A DNA stretch of 14,280 bases from Zancudomyces culisetae (GCA_001969505.1 LSSK01000344.1:1-14280), one strand, 5' to 3'. Positions 1-11,644 are shown, counted from the stretch's first letter. The notes: generated by a model not told the origin, from the sequence alone. Numbers and translations: made by a program.

Positions 1-1546
1 CAAAAAAAAGCCAAGTATTTTCTTTCTCATGGATTATGGAATTGTATATATTTTTTGGAACTTAGTATTTTCTTGGAGATTACATTCTATCAATTTTAAG
101 AAAGTTAAACAACAAAAATCACATTCAAGACAAAAAGGTAGTGAGGCTTATAAGCTGTTTGTTGGTTCATTTCAATATTTTCTCTATTTACTACGTGTTC
201 TACCATATGCACAATTTATTTGTGCATTCTTTTTTGATGGAAATTCGGGTTTGGAGGGGTGGGAGAAAAGCGATATGGTCTGTGGAATATGGGCTGGATA
301 GATTGCATGATTTTCTGAAGAATTAACCCTTATTTGTAAGACTGAACACACACGATAACTCACTAGCAAATTTGCATTAATTAGATAGTTGGCTTTGTAA
401 AATACACCAATTTCGGTAAATAGCGAGTGTTTTTTTTGTTACTCCATCATCATTATTTTTCTCATGACTTGTGTATGCTAGGTTTAATCATTTTTCTCTC
501 ATGGTTGTTGATCATTTTGAGTATCTTTGTGAAAAAGAGTTAAGAATTTAATAAGATATAAAGAAAATTGTGTGCGAATAAGGTAGAGCCCAAATTTAGT
601 GTTGGGTTGACAGAAAAGCGCACTTCAGCTCCTTTTCCTAATACTTTTTCTTTGTAACTAGTCTTGCTCCCTGCAAACTAAAAGTAGTGCAAATACAAGG
701 AAATCTAAGCTTGAATTTTGATGTTTATCAGTCTTAAACGTAAAATAAGTTAACCAGTAGAATGCTCGTCTTACGTCCTGTACTAGGGCCTTTAATAAAA
801 GTTTCATGTGGGTTCCAGTTGGGTACAAATAGCAGGGAGACATCATCTTAAGCTGTAGATTGACGATAATTTCAGACGCGTCCTCTATACCAATCAAGCT
901 TGAGCCGTATTAAATAAGAAGATTTATTTTCAGTAGAAAGCAAGAGTCAGAGTTCATAAGCTAGTACGCATATCGCGAATCAATTCAAGTTATTCAGTCC
1001 TATCATTTAGGTGGATTTATTCTTTTGTTGGGAAAAAAAAAAGCAAGATAGTAAACAGTGATTTATTTTGCTGACCTCTGTAACTTGATATTCATCTAGT
1101 TGGATTCATAATACATCTTGCATCTAGAACAACTGAGCGAATTTATAGAAATGTGTGTGCCTTTGTTTCTGAAAATCAACTTTGCAGGATGGAGTTTAAC
1201 CCTGAGGTTTTTTTTATAGGGAAAATGCCCCAAATCCAACTGAAGAGTATAGATTATGAAGAAATGCTGCGGATTGGGTGGCAAAAACGTACTATTGTAA
1301 AAATTAATTGATAATTTGCAAAGTTCCTAATTTAACCATCGGTTTTTGTAACATGTTTCCGGTGTTCAGATATGAATATAAAGGTGTAATATTGTGATAT
1401 TTGGTAACCTATATTCTACAACCAAATTAGTAGAGAAGCACTATGCACCAATTAAAAAAGCGATAGCTAGAAAACGCACATTTTAGAACGATAACGATAA
1501 AGATACTTCAAAACTTCCAGGGCACAAATCCAATAACAAAATATTA
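1..1546. other. Left end, no confident gene
   Basis: This AT-rich stretch has many short homopolymer runs and no open frame that I can tie to a known family. Two minus-strand stretches have exon-like composition. One lies at 658-897 and includes the peptide TGTHMKLLLKALVQDVRRAF. The other lies around 1220-1310, where the 3' splice-like sequence ACAATAG is followed by an open frame beginning YVFATQSAAFLHNLYSS. Both could be exons of a minus-strand gene, possibly the one at 1547-2060, but I could not find a chain of splice sites that keeps them in one frame. I see no tRNA, rRNA or mobile element here. Confidence 0.5.
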
Positions 1547-2060
1547 TTATTCGCAGGCTAGCGAGGGCTTGAAATTGACGTAATTCGCTTCAACATAGTG
1601 TAGTAAATCTAGCAATTGGAATTACATAAAAAACACTTACAAATGTTGTTTAGATACCCAAAATCAGAAAAAAGTGGATATAAGACCATTAGAGTCAGAT
1701 GATTGACATTGTTTTTCAAATAAGGCAAATTCATCTTTTCAGCATAGTGGAATAAGGAAAGCCAATCACGGGAGGCTAGATAGTTTTTGAGGATGTTGGA
1801 TGTTAAAGGTGAGTCAGGAGCTTCACTAGTCGCGAGAATGTTTGACATTAAATTATCCAATTCTACGTAAAGATGAAAAACAAAAAAACAAAACAGAAAA
1901 CAGAAAACGAGTGCCAAAAAGCGTTTTTCTGAATGGTTTAAAGGAATTAAATGGTACCAAAAAGTTTTAGTACGAGATGCCAAATATTTACCTTTTGTAA
2001 TGAAAACGGCAGCGATAAAAGCAAATGATGAAAAAATGTATGGAAAGTGAGCATAGAATG
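1547..2060 (-). CDS. Probable small spliced gene, unknown function, structure uncertain
   Basis: I do not recognise this protein. The best-supported piece is an exon at 1641-1862, bounded by acceptor TTTACGTAG and donor GTAAGTG, that encodes a leucine- and asparagine-rich helical stretch (ELDNLMSNILATSEAPDS, then LASRDWLSLFHYAEKMNLPY). Spliced to an upstream exon at 1992-2060 (donor GTAAAT) it continues a hydrophobic segment, FPYIFSSFAFIAAVFITK, that could be a membrane or targeting segment. No ATG in that frame was found, though, so the true start may be the ATG at 1848 or lie in another exon. Splicing from 1640 to an acceptor at 1609 would give a last exon (1547-1608) ending EANYVNFKPSLACE and a TAA stop, but needs a 32-nt intron, far shorter than the other introns in the window. 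Without it the frame stops after 11 more residues. The paired-helix look is vaguely like organellar helical-repeat proteins, but that is a guess. It lies downstream of the HMG gene on the same strand. Confidence 0.35.
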
Positions 2061-2543
2061 CTATTGTTTATTTTTTCTTTTCACTTTTTTTCCCAGTAAA
2101 GATGACAAAACTCATTGGATGGATATCAGGTACTAACACTGAAGCCTAAATACAAGAAGTGTTATTTTTTATCAACCACATAGCAGACCCTCTTTTCAGT
2201 ACTTTTTGAGAGTAAAAATCAACATTTTCTGAATCAATAAAACATGTGTACAATGGTGCAGCACATGATTTAAGATGGATGTGCTATAGAAATGTATTTG
2301 TATCAAGAAAAAAAATGACAATGAGATACCAAAAAAAAGAAATAAGCCAACAAAGAGGGCTAAAGATACTGAATGCCAAAAGTGGCTATAACGTACACGG
2401 CATGTAGCGATGTTATATGTTAAGTTATACAGGAAAAAAAGTGGTCAAAATCAGAATTCCACCCGACAAAATTCAAGTCGGAAATAAGTATATTACAGCT
2501 CAAATAACAAGTAATAAGATGGTGAGAGCATGAATGGGGGGGA
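2061..2543. other. Intergenic, 3' of HMG-box gene
   Basis: This spacer lies between the HMG gene stop and the small gene at 1547-2060, both on the minus strand, so it should hold the 3' UTR of the former and any promoter of the latter. A plus-strand TACTAAC heptamer lies at 2131-2137, but no plus-strand exon was found after it. No AATAAA was recognised just downstream of the HMG stop on the minus strand. Confidence 0.5.
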
Positions 2544-3773
2544 TTAATGATCAACATTAGAAAAATTGTTGAAGTTGTGGGGAAGTACTTGGTTTGCATA
2601 GCGATTTTTTTCCTGGTTTAACATTACATTATTTGCGGCCTTCTTTCCTTTTGGCCTTCCAACTCTGCCTACAGTGTCCTCTTGCAGGTAAAATTGGTTG
2701 AGATACTCCTGATATTCTTTGAACTGCTTAGATTGTTTGTATACAGCCATCTTTTTTTCGTAATCCTCTTTGGCATTTTTTGCCAAGTCGTCGTAGTATT
2801 TTTTTTTTGTGCTGTCTAGTTTAGACCACTGTTCGCTATGTATTTTGGAAAGACTCACAAAGGAAAGTTTTTGATTTTCGAGTTTTCGGTTTAGGTCTTC
2901 TCTAAAAAGCTGATATGCAGATTTCCACTTTTCTGGTGCATTTGGGTCTCTTTTGGGGTGCTTTTTGTATTTCCTTTTATATGGTGCAACCGAGATTGAG
3001 GATACATGTGAACCTATTGGTTGGTAGGATTGACCAGCCATCATATGATTTGATTGTCTTTCAATATTAAATATATGGCTATGCTGTTGGTTATCGGGAT
3101 AGTACACATGTTGGTCTTGCAAAACGTTGGCACCACCTGAAGAGATAGAGTTAGGCTGAACAAACATTCCCTGATTCATTGGTGCAGGTGGTTGTAAGGC
3201 TATGAAAAGAGTCGAGTAATGGTTTTAGTAGGGTTAGGGTTAAGGTTGATACAAAAAAAAAGATGAACTCAAAGAAAGGGGTTTGATACTTACTGTAAGC
3301 AAACTGGCCTCTTTGAGCAGAGGGATCAGAGAAGTCTACATAATCATTTTGATATCTTTCTGAAGGTGTATGTGGTGGCTTTTGAAATATTTGTGACTAT
3401 AGTTGTAAATATTAACCACTTAGTTTTTTTTCTTCTCTGTATTCACACAGTCTCACCAAACATAAACTTGAAAAAAACGAAAGGTGAAGCTAGTATATGT
3501 TGATTAAGTTTATATTTCAACTTACTCTTCTAGGATCTCTCTCACCGTTGTTTATCGAGGCTGGCCCATATTTGAGCATATCAAACATCTATATAATAAT
3601 ATAATGCAGTTAGTACACTTTGTTAGAGTCGTAATGTAAAGACAGAATAATAAAGCGAAGATGAAAATACATACAGCATTTGTCCTGTTAAATTCTTCTC
3701 GGTATGCAGGCACAGAATATTGTTCGACACCCATCCCAGGAACAAAAACCTTTTGTTCTCCTTGATTCTCCAT
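2544..3773 (-). CDS. HMG-box DNA-binding protein, four exons
   Basis: This is a likely nuclear architectural or transcription factor of 306 aa that bends DNA through one HMG box. Exons on the minus strand are 3773-3675, 3588-3526, 3396-3294 and 3199-2544, with joins in phases 0, 0 and 1; they sum to 921 nt including stop. The first 160 residues are low-complexity, rich in Gln, Asn, Ser and Pro. The box spans about residues 171-241: it opens with basic KRKYKKHPKRDPNAPEKW, continues with the helix SAYQLFREDLNRKLENQ, and has the SEQWSKLDSTKKKYYDD core typical of HMGB/NHP6-type boxes. A conserved-looking KEYQEYLNQFY follows, then GRVGRPKGKK at about 266-275, which resembles an AT hook. The box starts DPNAPEKW, with Trp-Lys where many boxes have Pro-x. 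I cannot say whether this is a Hmo1, Nhp6-like or specific regulator orthologue. The ATG at 3773 has an open frame upstream and an acceptor-like TTTTCCAG just 5', so a 5' UTR intron or further upstream exon is possible. Confidence 0.85.
3200..3293 (-). other. Intron 3 of HMG gene (94 nt)
   Basis: The donor is GTAAGT and the acceptor TTTCATAG, in phase 1, joining ...QFAY to TLQPPAP. The branch region reads CCCTAACCCTACTAAAAC on the minus strand, so the CTAAC element lies inside two telomere-like CCCTAA units. Confidence 0.85.
3397..3525 (-). other. Intron 2 of HMG gene (129 nt)
   Basis: The donor is GTAAGT and the acceptor ACTATAG, in phase 0, joining ...RDPRR to SQIFQKPP. No perfect branch heptamer is present; a sequence like ACTAAG lies upstream of the acceptor. 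Confidence 0.8.
3589..3674 (-). other. Intron 1 of HMG gene (86 nt)
   Basis: The donor is GTATGT and the acceptor TATATAG. A perfect TACTAAC branch-point heptamer lies at 3615-3609, about 20 nt before the acceptor. The intron is phase 0, joining ...NRTNA to MFDMLKYGP. Confidence 0.85.
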
Positions 3774-3873
3774 TATGTTGTCTTCAATAACTGGAAAATA
3801 ATAAATATAAGTTGCTGATATATCAGTATGCCCAGTTAAATTCTAGCTCTTTTATTTAACAAATAATATTTTG

Positions 3874-3881
3874 CTTATATA
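3874..3881 (-). promoter_or_regulatory. Candidate TATA box of HMG gene
   Basis: A TATATAAG octamer reads toward the HMG gene about 100 nt upstream of its first ATG. This is the expected distance for a fungal TATA element with a short 5' UTR. The background is AT-rich, so chance occurrence is quite possible. Confidence 0.4.
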
Positions 3882-5182
3882 TTAGCTTGTAATTATGAAA
3901 CTATCAACTGCTAAATTAGAGATTTAAAAAAAAGAGAGCCGCTACGATAATTGTCTGAAAAATGACATGTTTAAATGTGGTTTTGCAAAATACGTTCAAT
4001 AACACTTTTGAAATTAAATATGCTTATTTCTTTAGCCATTTAGCACTTTTAACCGTTGAAGCATCTCACGTATCACTAAATCCAACATTCATTAGTATTT
4101 TTTTTATTCAGAAGCGATTTTTATTATAGTTTCATTTTTTTATAAGCTTATCAAACTATTATTCACAAAAGAGGTGTGAGTACACTGAAAAAAGTGTAAC
4201 CATTACATAACTAATCATCTAACGTGTTATAAAATACGTTTCTTTGTAATTATATATTACGTAACAATCCTATTTATTGATCACAAACTTGGTGTGTATG
4301 CTTTTCTTGTCGACTATTCGCCGGTTGAATGGTTAAAGAAAATCTCGATTATTTAACAAGGAGTATTCAGCTAATAGCGTGCGTAGAGACCTAGACTTTC
4401 TTCCTGATAAATCCCTGGCTCAATTTATAAAAGAAGTAATGATGGTTGATGCAAAGTGTTTCTTCTTTCTTTTTTTTCTTGATGCTAATCGTTTATTTCA
4501 ATTTGGCTAAATTGAAGAATTATCGATGCTAATTAAACTTTACGCACATTTTTTGCTCTTTCTATTTGTCAGCTCACTTTTTCTCGGGGTGAGGACGGAT
4601 ATACTGTGATGTTAGAAATTCCACCACAGCCTCTCCAATTAAACCAATGTATTGAACCAAATTTATAAGCGTTAATATTCAACAATTCGCATGATTTATA
4701 GCAAATTGAATTGAAACAAGAAATCATCTGAAAATAGAATAACACCTTCCTAGCTCCTCAAGGCTAATAGCTAATTCCATTCCATATCCACAAAACAGAA
4801 TTGCACCTACTTTGAGCTGTTTCAATAACTTTTTTTCGGGTCTGTTTATTTTCAAAACGTTAAACTTCTAGCAATATAACTTGACTTCCAGCTCCACCGG
4901 TACTCTAGCTGTTACTTGTTTGGAAATAAGGCAAGGTTTATTCTAATGGTGCTTCTATCATGCTGATGGTTAGAAAACTCACGCGTTGTATTTTAAAACA
5001 TATTAATGATTTGGTTAGTTTTGATTAACTAATCCAATAAAACAATTCGTCTATTTTTATTTCCCCAACCATTTTGATAAGTATGTCTTTTGTAGTATCG
5101 CATGTCAGCTGCCCCAACTTACTATTTTTTTTTTGGGAGGAGGTTTCAAAGAAATCCCCATTTGAAATCCATATTATGTGTT

Positions 5183-5200
5183 GCATCAGCATCAGCATCA
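5183..5200. repeat. Short (GCATCA)3 tandem repeat
   Basis: Three exact copies of the hexamer GCATCA lie in intergenic AT-rich DNA. They are probably a microsatellite seed with no evident function. Confidence 0.6.
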
Positions 5201-6000
5201 CACAGAGTCATGCTAATATTTTCGATAGCTTGAATAACATCATAAACCTCTTTAATAAAGACCTATTATGAACATTTGAACAGCGACACTGTATGTAGTC
5301 GAAAAATAAAATGGACCATTTTATATATATTTTTTGGACACGTAATTCCTCGTTAATTGGCAATAGCACCCTCCTTGTGACCAAATAACTATCGAAATTT
5401 TTTCCCTATAATAGCATTGTTTTTTTCCCGTGTTGAATTAGCAAAATCAGTTTACTATGAAATTTAATTTGCAAAGATATTAGCCATTTTTATTGCTCAG
5501 TGTATATTTAACTTGATGCAAATAAGAACAAAGTGGATTACAAAATATATGCATTCTAGCTAACACTTCATACTCATAGGCTAGTTGAAATAAAACGATC
5601 AAAAAAGTATTTATTATTTAATGAAATAACTTTGTGTGTAAAGTGTTCTGTGTCCTGCCAAATATAAAAAATTTGGTATGGTTCTGACCCCGGATTAAAT
5701 TTGTCCTTGGTTTTTTAAAAGTTCATCCATTTCAAAATGACAACAATATATATTTTTCTAAATAAAAAATATTTTTGTTTTCCTGTAGATGTTTTTTATT
5801 TTTATTTTCAAAAGTAATAATTTTATATTTTTTTGATTTAAAAATAGTATGAAGTCTCGCCAAAAAAAAAGGGCTCAAGTAGAATTATTTAAATATTGTT
5901 GAAGTTCCAAAATCTCAATAATTGACACGCTATGATCAGCACAAAAAAACCAATATTTTAAAAAGCTATCGTAATCCATATAAGACCCTTTTGAAACGCG

Positions 6001-6072
6001 TTTTTACTTTGATTTGAGTTTGAATTTGCGTTTGTACCCACACCTACATCCACATCCACACCCGCGTTTGTA
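6001..6072. repeat. Degenerate hexamer tract, CA-rich, flanked by 9-bp direct repeat
   Basis: A CCACA/CTACATC-type tract at 6037-6063 is flanked on both sides by the exact nonamer GCGTTTGTA (6028-6036 and 6064-6072). The sequence to its left (TTTGAGTTTGAATTTGCG) also has a loose six-base period. On the minus strand the six-base period shows up as dipeptide runs (VDVDVGVG, NANSNSN) in a short open frame that I do not take as a gene. The tract resembles yeast Rap1/telomere-type ACACCC sequence, but a decayed hexanucleotide microsatellite explains it more simply. Confidence 0.55.
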
Positions 6073-6756
6073 GTTATATATGTATTTGAATCAGCGTCTT
6101 TGTTTTGATGTATTTTGTTGAAAATATTTGATGGGTTTTTCACTAGTAAATACAATATTTTTTCTTAAAAGCATATTTTGACGTGTACTTTAAAAATGTT
6201 CACAAATTGTATGCATTTCATTATAAAAGTGAAAAAATCTAATAAATCCATAACCTCTGTATATCTCTATCAACAATGTGACCTTCTCTCTCACCTCCCC
6301 CCCTCCACTAAAAGAGATCGAGGTGTTTTCTTAACTCAACCATGTATTCTCTTTGATAAAAAAGACCCAAATGCTAATTCCATTTAAATGCTCAGAACGA
6401 AAAAAAAACAGAAAAAAAACACCAAAAACACCAAAAACACTTTGCGGAACTTGAATGTAGTTTTTCGCGTCCACCGATGTATAGCTTTTTGAAGTTGTAA
6501 CTATCATCCTTTTTGGTGTCCATGAATTTGAAAGGTGTAAAACTAAGTATCAATAGCCAATGATGTGCACACAATATTGTCAAGTTGAGGGGCAGATTGC
6601 TTTTTTTTATTTTATAACCGAACTAGCTTCATTCGTAATTCTTCTAAAAATATATGCAAAAAGCCTGGTAAAATACAAGTATTACAACTAAACAGTTAAA
6701 TTTATTCCAAAATAAAATGATCCCAATTACAACAACAAAATTCACCCATTAGGTAA

Positions 6757-6778
6757 TCGGCTTGTTTCTCTAAGCCGA
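6757..6778. repeat. Perfect 7-bp inverted repeat (hairpin)
   Basis: TCGGCTT is followed by an 8-nt spacer and its exact complement AAGCCGA. The stem is GC-richer than its surroundings. It could be a transcription factor palindrome or an RNA hairpin; no adjacent gene explains it. Confidence 0.45.
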
Positions 6779-7111
6779 AGTACTAGATTAAATAAAAATA
6801 AGACCCAAGAAAGCAAAAAAAAATTTTTTGGCCAATTTCATCCAAATGTTCATCAATAACGATGCTATCCCCTTTACAAAAACAAAAAAAAAAAGAACGA
6901 GTACAAGCTTTGAAACCCTTCGCAGCCCGTTTCTAAACATCGCTTATTTACCTCTCTATACTTTGAACTTGGTGTACAAAAAATGTTACAATAACCCTAT
7001 ACTACACACCATTGGTAAGTTAATCAAGTAAAACTTGGCAGAGTTTGTGAGTTGTGTGTGTCGTCTTTTGTACCAATTAGATATGTTTAAAGTAATGGTT
7101 ACAGAGCATAG

Positions 7112-7145
7112 GGTAAGGTTAATGGTTAATGGTTAATGGTTTACC
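7112..7145. repeat. GGTTAAT tandem repeats with inverted ends
   Basis: Three exact GGTTAAT heptamers at 7117-7137 run into a partial fourth copy. The array is bounded by GGTAA (7112-7116) and its complement TTACC (7141-7145). A related AGTAATGGTTAC lies about 20 nt to the left. The unit is telomere-like in composition but is not TTAGGG. Confidence 0.6.
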
Positions 7146-8047
7146 TTTATTAGCAAACAATTTAATCCTCAAGTGAACTGTGTCGTTCGCACTATAAAAC
7201 GTAACAACCCATCTACACATACAAGCAGCAGATAGTACTTAAATTGTAGCTATTTATACCAAGCTACGCGATACATGCGATAGTATTAGTAAAGAAACCA
7301 GCATATATCAACTAAATACTACTAGCTATCCCTGAGTATTCTATTTCTAGATTTGGACTTTTTTTTATTACTGGAAATGGTTTAAGGTACTGATGTTTGC
7401 GCACAAATTATACAACAAAAAAAACCTCGAATCAAGCGAAAAGTTAACAGTATTAATGAGGATCGTATCCAGCTTGATCTATTGTAATACATCTAAACCT
7501 TTTTTATCTACAGAATCATTACCAGGGTTTTCTTGTAGACACACACTAAAATTTGCTTTTTTTTTTTGCATGTATAGTATGGGTTTAGGCCTATTTTGTA
7601 TATTTATGGTGGAGAAGGATTTATACAAAAAAACCTAGGTAGACGCGTTGAACTCTATTTCGAACTAATAATATACAAAAACCAAGCTATTCATAAAAAC
7701 TTTTTTATTCACCTAAAAAGAATAAAAAGAGCGTACAATATTTAATCGAAATAGCACTAATTGGAACACTAACCAGGAGCAATCTAGTTGACTATGCTAT
7801 CATGGCTTATGGTATATCTATTATTAAAAAATCAATAATACCTTCATATTGGTTTTTTTATTTTCGCTAAAAGCCCAACAAGAAAGTAGTCTGCCAGATA
7901 TATTGTGCATCTGCACTCAAGTTTGGTGCGACTCTAGTAAGTTTTCTGCTTTTATCATTTATCAACACCCATTTGCTTTAGTTTTGGTGCTATTCTTTAT
8001 TTTACCTTGTTATGATGACACATCCACTTGTATGTATATATAAATCG

Positions 8048-8210
8048 TAAGGCTTCAAAAGCTTACAACCTGAACACCAATTCTCAAACTAAAACAAATA
8101 AATTTTTTTTTTGATTGAGCAGAGTAAATTAAATAAACAAACAATTAATTTAGCAATCCCCTTCTTAAAATTTCAAAAGCTTATTGATTATCCATAAAAT
8201 ATAAGGCTTC
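8048..8210 (+). promoter_or_regulatory. Repeated promoter elements and candidate TATA upstream of PHD gene
   Basis: Two motifs each occur twice in the 210 bases before the PHD gene start. TAAGGCTTC lies at 8048-8056 and 8202-8210, and TTCAAAAGCTTA at 8054-8065 and 8172-8183. The right copy of the first overlaps TATAAGG (8200-8206), a possible TATA element about 54 nt before the ATG. The repeats may be binding sites or remains of a short duplication. Confidence 0.35.
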
Positions 8211-8259
8211 CAAATGGACACATTTCAAAATTAGAAGCTTAAATACAATATTCCATAAA

Positions 8260-11200
8260 ATGAAGGAAAGCCCTCATTACATTGAACCGCCAACATTGGA
8301 AGAAAAAGGGAGTATGGTAAACGAGAAGTTTCAGGCGAATTGGCAAGGAGAAGTAAATTCAAGGCCCGAGTATTATCCGTATCGATATCAAAGCAAAGGT
8401 ATAATATCTTCTAAGCTTCTTGAACGATTCTCTCATCCACCCAGCAAGATGTTTGGTGAGGCTAGAATTGGAATGTCATCGTTGAAGACCTATCTATCTA
8501 GCGTCTATAATATACACGAACCAGTTGACATCGATAATTCCCAGATATTCTGGGTGGCTATAACAAAATCATGTGCGGGGCAGGAGAAGATTATTAAAAC
8601 TGGATTTGGACCAGTGGTTATAGATACAGGGGACAAATATGATGATATAGAATCTTTTAAGGATCAACTCAAAAAGATGTTGATACCCTACTACTTGGGC
8701 GTGTCGTTAGAATTCGAAATACACATTGTTGATGCAAAGAACATTGAGCCTACCCCAATTGTAATTAGTAGTTCTGAAGACGAGGCTGAATCTAGTGGAG
8801 AAGTTTTCAAGGAAAACAAGCCCACAGATGATTTTCAGGCTGATGTGAAATATGATGTGCAATGTATAACAGATGGAAATCGAGAATCTATCACGAAAAA
8901 CGATGATGAAAACACCGATACGATTAAAAATGAAGATTTGACAAGAAATGATGACATGGACCCAAATTTAAACAATGGTTTTAATAAACCAGATTCCGAT
9001 GACCTATCTTCAAAGCTACAAGAATCCAAAAAGGGGCCCGAATCATCCAACAACGCTGAAGATCACAATCTGGATAGCACGCAGCATAGTATTGAACTAG
9101 CGATATCAAAAACAGAGGAAAGTAAAGATCTAATAACAAATAATAACACATCTGTTGTAAATACAAGTATTGAAGATGAGACCATCAGCAACGCTAAGAC
9201 AGATGATTTTGATACAAATTCTATTGTGGAAAATTCCAATGTTACTGATGTTCACACCAACAACGCTTTTGAATCAGAGATTCCATTTGCTACTAGTGCC
9301 GAACTGTCAACAGGCGAAACGATGGAATCAAATACAGACGAACCCGTGTTATCGGAACAACTTAATACTAGTAATACTCAACCTACCGACCAGATTAGCG
9401 ATACTACACAATCATCTACCTTTACTACACCATTTGTATCTCTGGTACCCAAAAAATCTACCTATTTGACTGAGTTCTACAAGGGGAGTAGTACGAATTC
9501 TACTCCTAAGAGTACTGGTATAACTTTAGAGTAAGTTGTTATGTAACTATATATGAATGTGTGTGTATTATATCTAAAAAAGATACAGGCTAACACAAAA
9601 GAAAATTTTTTCTTGTTAGACACAAGGGCCTGAAAAGACAATCGTTGGAGCCAATAGTATTTGTGGAAAATAGTTCGCGAAAAAAGCAACATATATATGA
9701 AGGCAAAAGAGATAGTGGTAGGGAGTCATTAAATCCTACTATAAATACTAATGGGCCACTATTCCCCGGAAACAGACCAAAGACACGAAAATTCGGAGCA
9801 AGCAGCAAAACGATTCCAATGTCGGTAAAACGCATGTCAGGCCAAATGTAATAACTGAATATTATAATATTTAATCTCGAGCTGGTGTTCCATTCCGTTG
9901 CGTTTTGATTTTATTTGTATTTATTTTGAAAAAAAAAAAACAAACAAAATAATGTTTATGTATATGATAGGCAAAAAGCACAACCTACAAAAAGGGATTT
10001 TGAAAAGTACTTGTATAAAGGCAAGAGCAACGATGCTTGCACTTCATGTAAGCAGTCAGGAAGGTTTATATGTTGCGATGCGTGTCCAAAAGTTTTTCAC
10101 TTTTTATGCGCTGAACCACCATTGGATGAGGAACGAGCGAAAAGCTTGGATTATTGGTTTTGTAAAGAATGTCAGTATAAAAGACTTGGAGTAAAGCCGG
10201 TTGATGTAGGAGAAAGTGAGTCTCTTTTAAAGCCACTACTCGTTTCTTTAGATGGCAAAAATCCAAAGACGTTTACTGTTCCCGAAGAGATTCGTAGAAG
10301 CATAGAGGTGCTAAAAGATTCGTATTGTGACGAATATCCAGAAGACGAGGAAGGGGTTAACATAATACGGAATCCAGATGCACTTGTAGATAGATATGGT
10401 CGTTTTATATTTTGCTATGCGTGCAAAAAATCGGCACTACACGGAAAAATTATAAGCTGCGATTACTGTGATTTGTCCTGGCATTGGGACTGCTTGAAGC
10501 CAATGTTAAGTCTGATGCCACCTCCTGACCTCAGATGGAAATGTCCTAATCATGGGGATAGTAAGAACTCGTTAAGCCGGTGTTTTGTAAAACAACATTT
10601 TGTCGATCTCTCGAACTTTTCTCCAAATGTTGCCAATAATGGAAATATCGAACTGGTGGACGATCTTACTTTTGACTATGAGTTTTTAGATCCTCAAAAA
10701 CGCTTTCGGATCCCAATAAGCCATATTCAGGATCGATTTATTCATGACATTTCCAACAGGTAAGTGTAATTTATTCTTGCTATCTACATTTAAATTTCAA
10801 CAAAGTACTTTTTTTTGGGGGGAGAGAGGAGGGTGTAAATGGGATTTTATTTTTCATCTATTATTATTGTTATTTTTTTTTTAAAAAAAAAAATCTATGA
10901 TATTTGAAAATATAGACGACATATAAAAGAAGTTGCCCATGCTATCAAAAATTCTGGTCTTTCAACTCGGCAGTGGTTAGAATCTGTTATCGATTTCCAG
11001 AATCAGGTCGCAAGATTTATGGCTGCTAATCGGGATGAGGGCTCAATGTCTACAGATATGACGATTGCTGAAGTTGAGAATGATCCATACACCCTTCTTG
11101 CTGCTTCTGCAGTTAAACTTTTGTTTCCCACAAGTACTACCGAAGTCACACCCGTTTCTCCTCTTGATGAACCTGCATCCACGACCCCTACTACTTCAAC

Positions 11201-11309
11201 GCCAGCAAATCCGGAATTGACACATCAGCCTGCTGTAGATACTAGTGGTATCGAGGATCCTTTGTCTAAAACTGTGGATACTAATAGTAAGGAATCTTCT
11301 GAATGTTAA
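8260..11309 (+). CDS. RCO1: Double PHD-finger protein, Rco1/Cph1/PHF12-like Rpd3S subunit
   Basis: This protein is probably the PHD subunit of a Rpd3S/Clr6-II type histone deacetylase complex, which reads the histone H3 tail and restrains transcription within genes. Exons are 8260-9530, 9620-9847, 9971-10759 and 10916-11309; all joins are phase 2 and sum to 2682 nt (893 aa plus stop). Residues 1-160 look ordered but unassigned. About 165-490 is acidic, Asn/Ser/Thr-rich and probably disordered, opening with the SUMO-interacting-type IVISSSEDE at 167-175. PHD1 has ligands C523, C526, C535, C538, H543, C546, C564 and C567. PHD2 has C648, C651, C663, C666, H671, C674, C691 and a final H694 in CPNH, a substitution I recall from fungal Rco1 proteins. 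The roughly 80-residue spacing between fingers and the following RFRIPISHIQDRFIHDI segment also suit Rco1. The C-terminus ends in a Ser/Thr/Pro-rich tail. Family assignment is inference from domain layout; the exon 1 region might be a lineage-specific extension. Confidence 0.8.
9531..9619 (+). other. Intron 1 of PHD gene (89 nt)
   Basis: The donor is GTAAGT and the acceptor TTGTTAG, with a GGCTAAC branch element at about 9588-9594. The intron is phase 2: the split codon GA|A encodes Glu424. Retention gives a TAA stop immediately after GAG. Confidence 0.85.
9848..9970 (+). other. Intron 2 of PHD gene (123 nt), weak donor
   Basis: The donor is the non-consensus GTAATA and the acceptor ATGATAG, and no clear CTAAC branch element is visible. 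Phase 2 joining AT|G (Met500) restores frame into PHD1, and the upstream exon otherwise ends in TAA right there. The splice is inferred from frame continuity. Confidence 0.7.
10760..10915 (+). other. Intron 3 of PHD gene (156 nt)
   Basis: The donor is GTAAGT and the acceptor AATATAG, in phase 2 with split codon AG|A (Arg763). The intron contains a purine run with six consecutive G (10817-10833) and a perfect T10/A11 palindrome (10873-10893). Confidence 0.85.
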
Positions 11310-11317
11310 ACTCTCTT

Positions 11318-11339
11318 CCCCCCTCCCCCCTCCCCTCCC
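11318..11339 (-). other. Quadruplex-prone tract (G-rich on minus strand)
   Basis: On the plus strand this is C6-T-C6-T-C4-T-C3, starting nine bases after the PHD gene stop. The minus strand therefore has four G runs separated by single A loops, the geometry of the most stable G-quadruplexes; the plus strand could form an i-motif. In RAD16 sense transcripts it would appear as the G-rich form if read-through reached it. Confidence 0.75.
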
Positions 11340-11608
11340 TGATTTTTCTTGTCTCTGGTATATCCTGTACTGCACTTATTTTTATTCAAGTATATTTTTC
11401 CACTATTTATGTGTGGTTGGGGTAGCTTTTGGGCGGAAGAGGACAGGGCAGGTGAGGTATGGTGAGGTGAGGGGAGAGGTAATTTCTTCTTCATATATGC
11501 GTAGACTTTCACATAATTTTAGAATCTTTATGTTTTCATTACCTTACTGTTAAATACGTATCTCTGTAGCTTAATTTCAAAATCTTTGAATATACTGCAG
11601 AGAAAGGT

Positions 11609-11644
11609 GGGGGGAGGGAAGAGGGAGGAGGGAGGAGGGCGGGG
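11609..11644 (+). other. Quadruplex-prone tract (G-rich on plus strand)
   Basis: There are six G runs of three or more at 11609-11614, 11616-11618, 11623-11625, 11630-11632, 11637-11639 and 11641-11644, with loops of 1-4 nt. They are preceded at about 11430-11478 by a looser G/A-rich stretch. Partial complementarity to the C-rich tract at 11318-11339 would also allow an intramolecular stem in the PHD-gene 3' UTR. Confidence 0.7.

Larger units (their letters stand above)
3774..8259. other. Long divergent intergenic region (4.5 kb)
   Basis: This region separates the divergent HMG (minus) and PHD (plus) genes and must contain both promoters. Composition is strongly AT-rich with many A and T runs. 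All open frames are under about 85 codons, with biased, unstructured translations and no recognised domain. I found no tRNA-like B box, no rRNA, no transposase remnant and no long terminal repeat. Features that stand out are the CA-rich hexamer tract at 6028-6072, the GGTTAAT repeats at 7112-7145, a GCATCA triplet at 5183-5200 and a 7-bp hairpin at 6757-6778. It could hold a non-coding RNA or a short multi-exon gene that cannot be seen by eye. Confidence 0.5.
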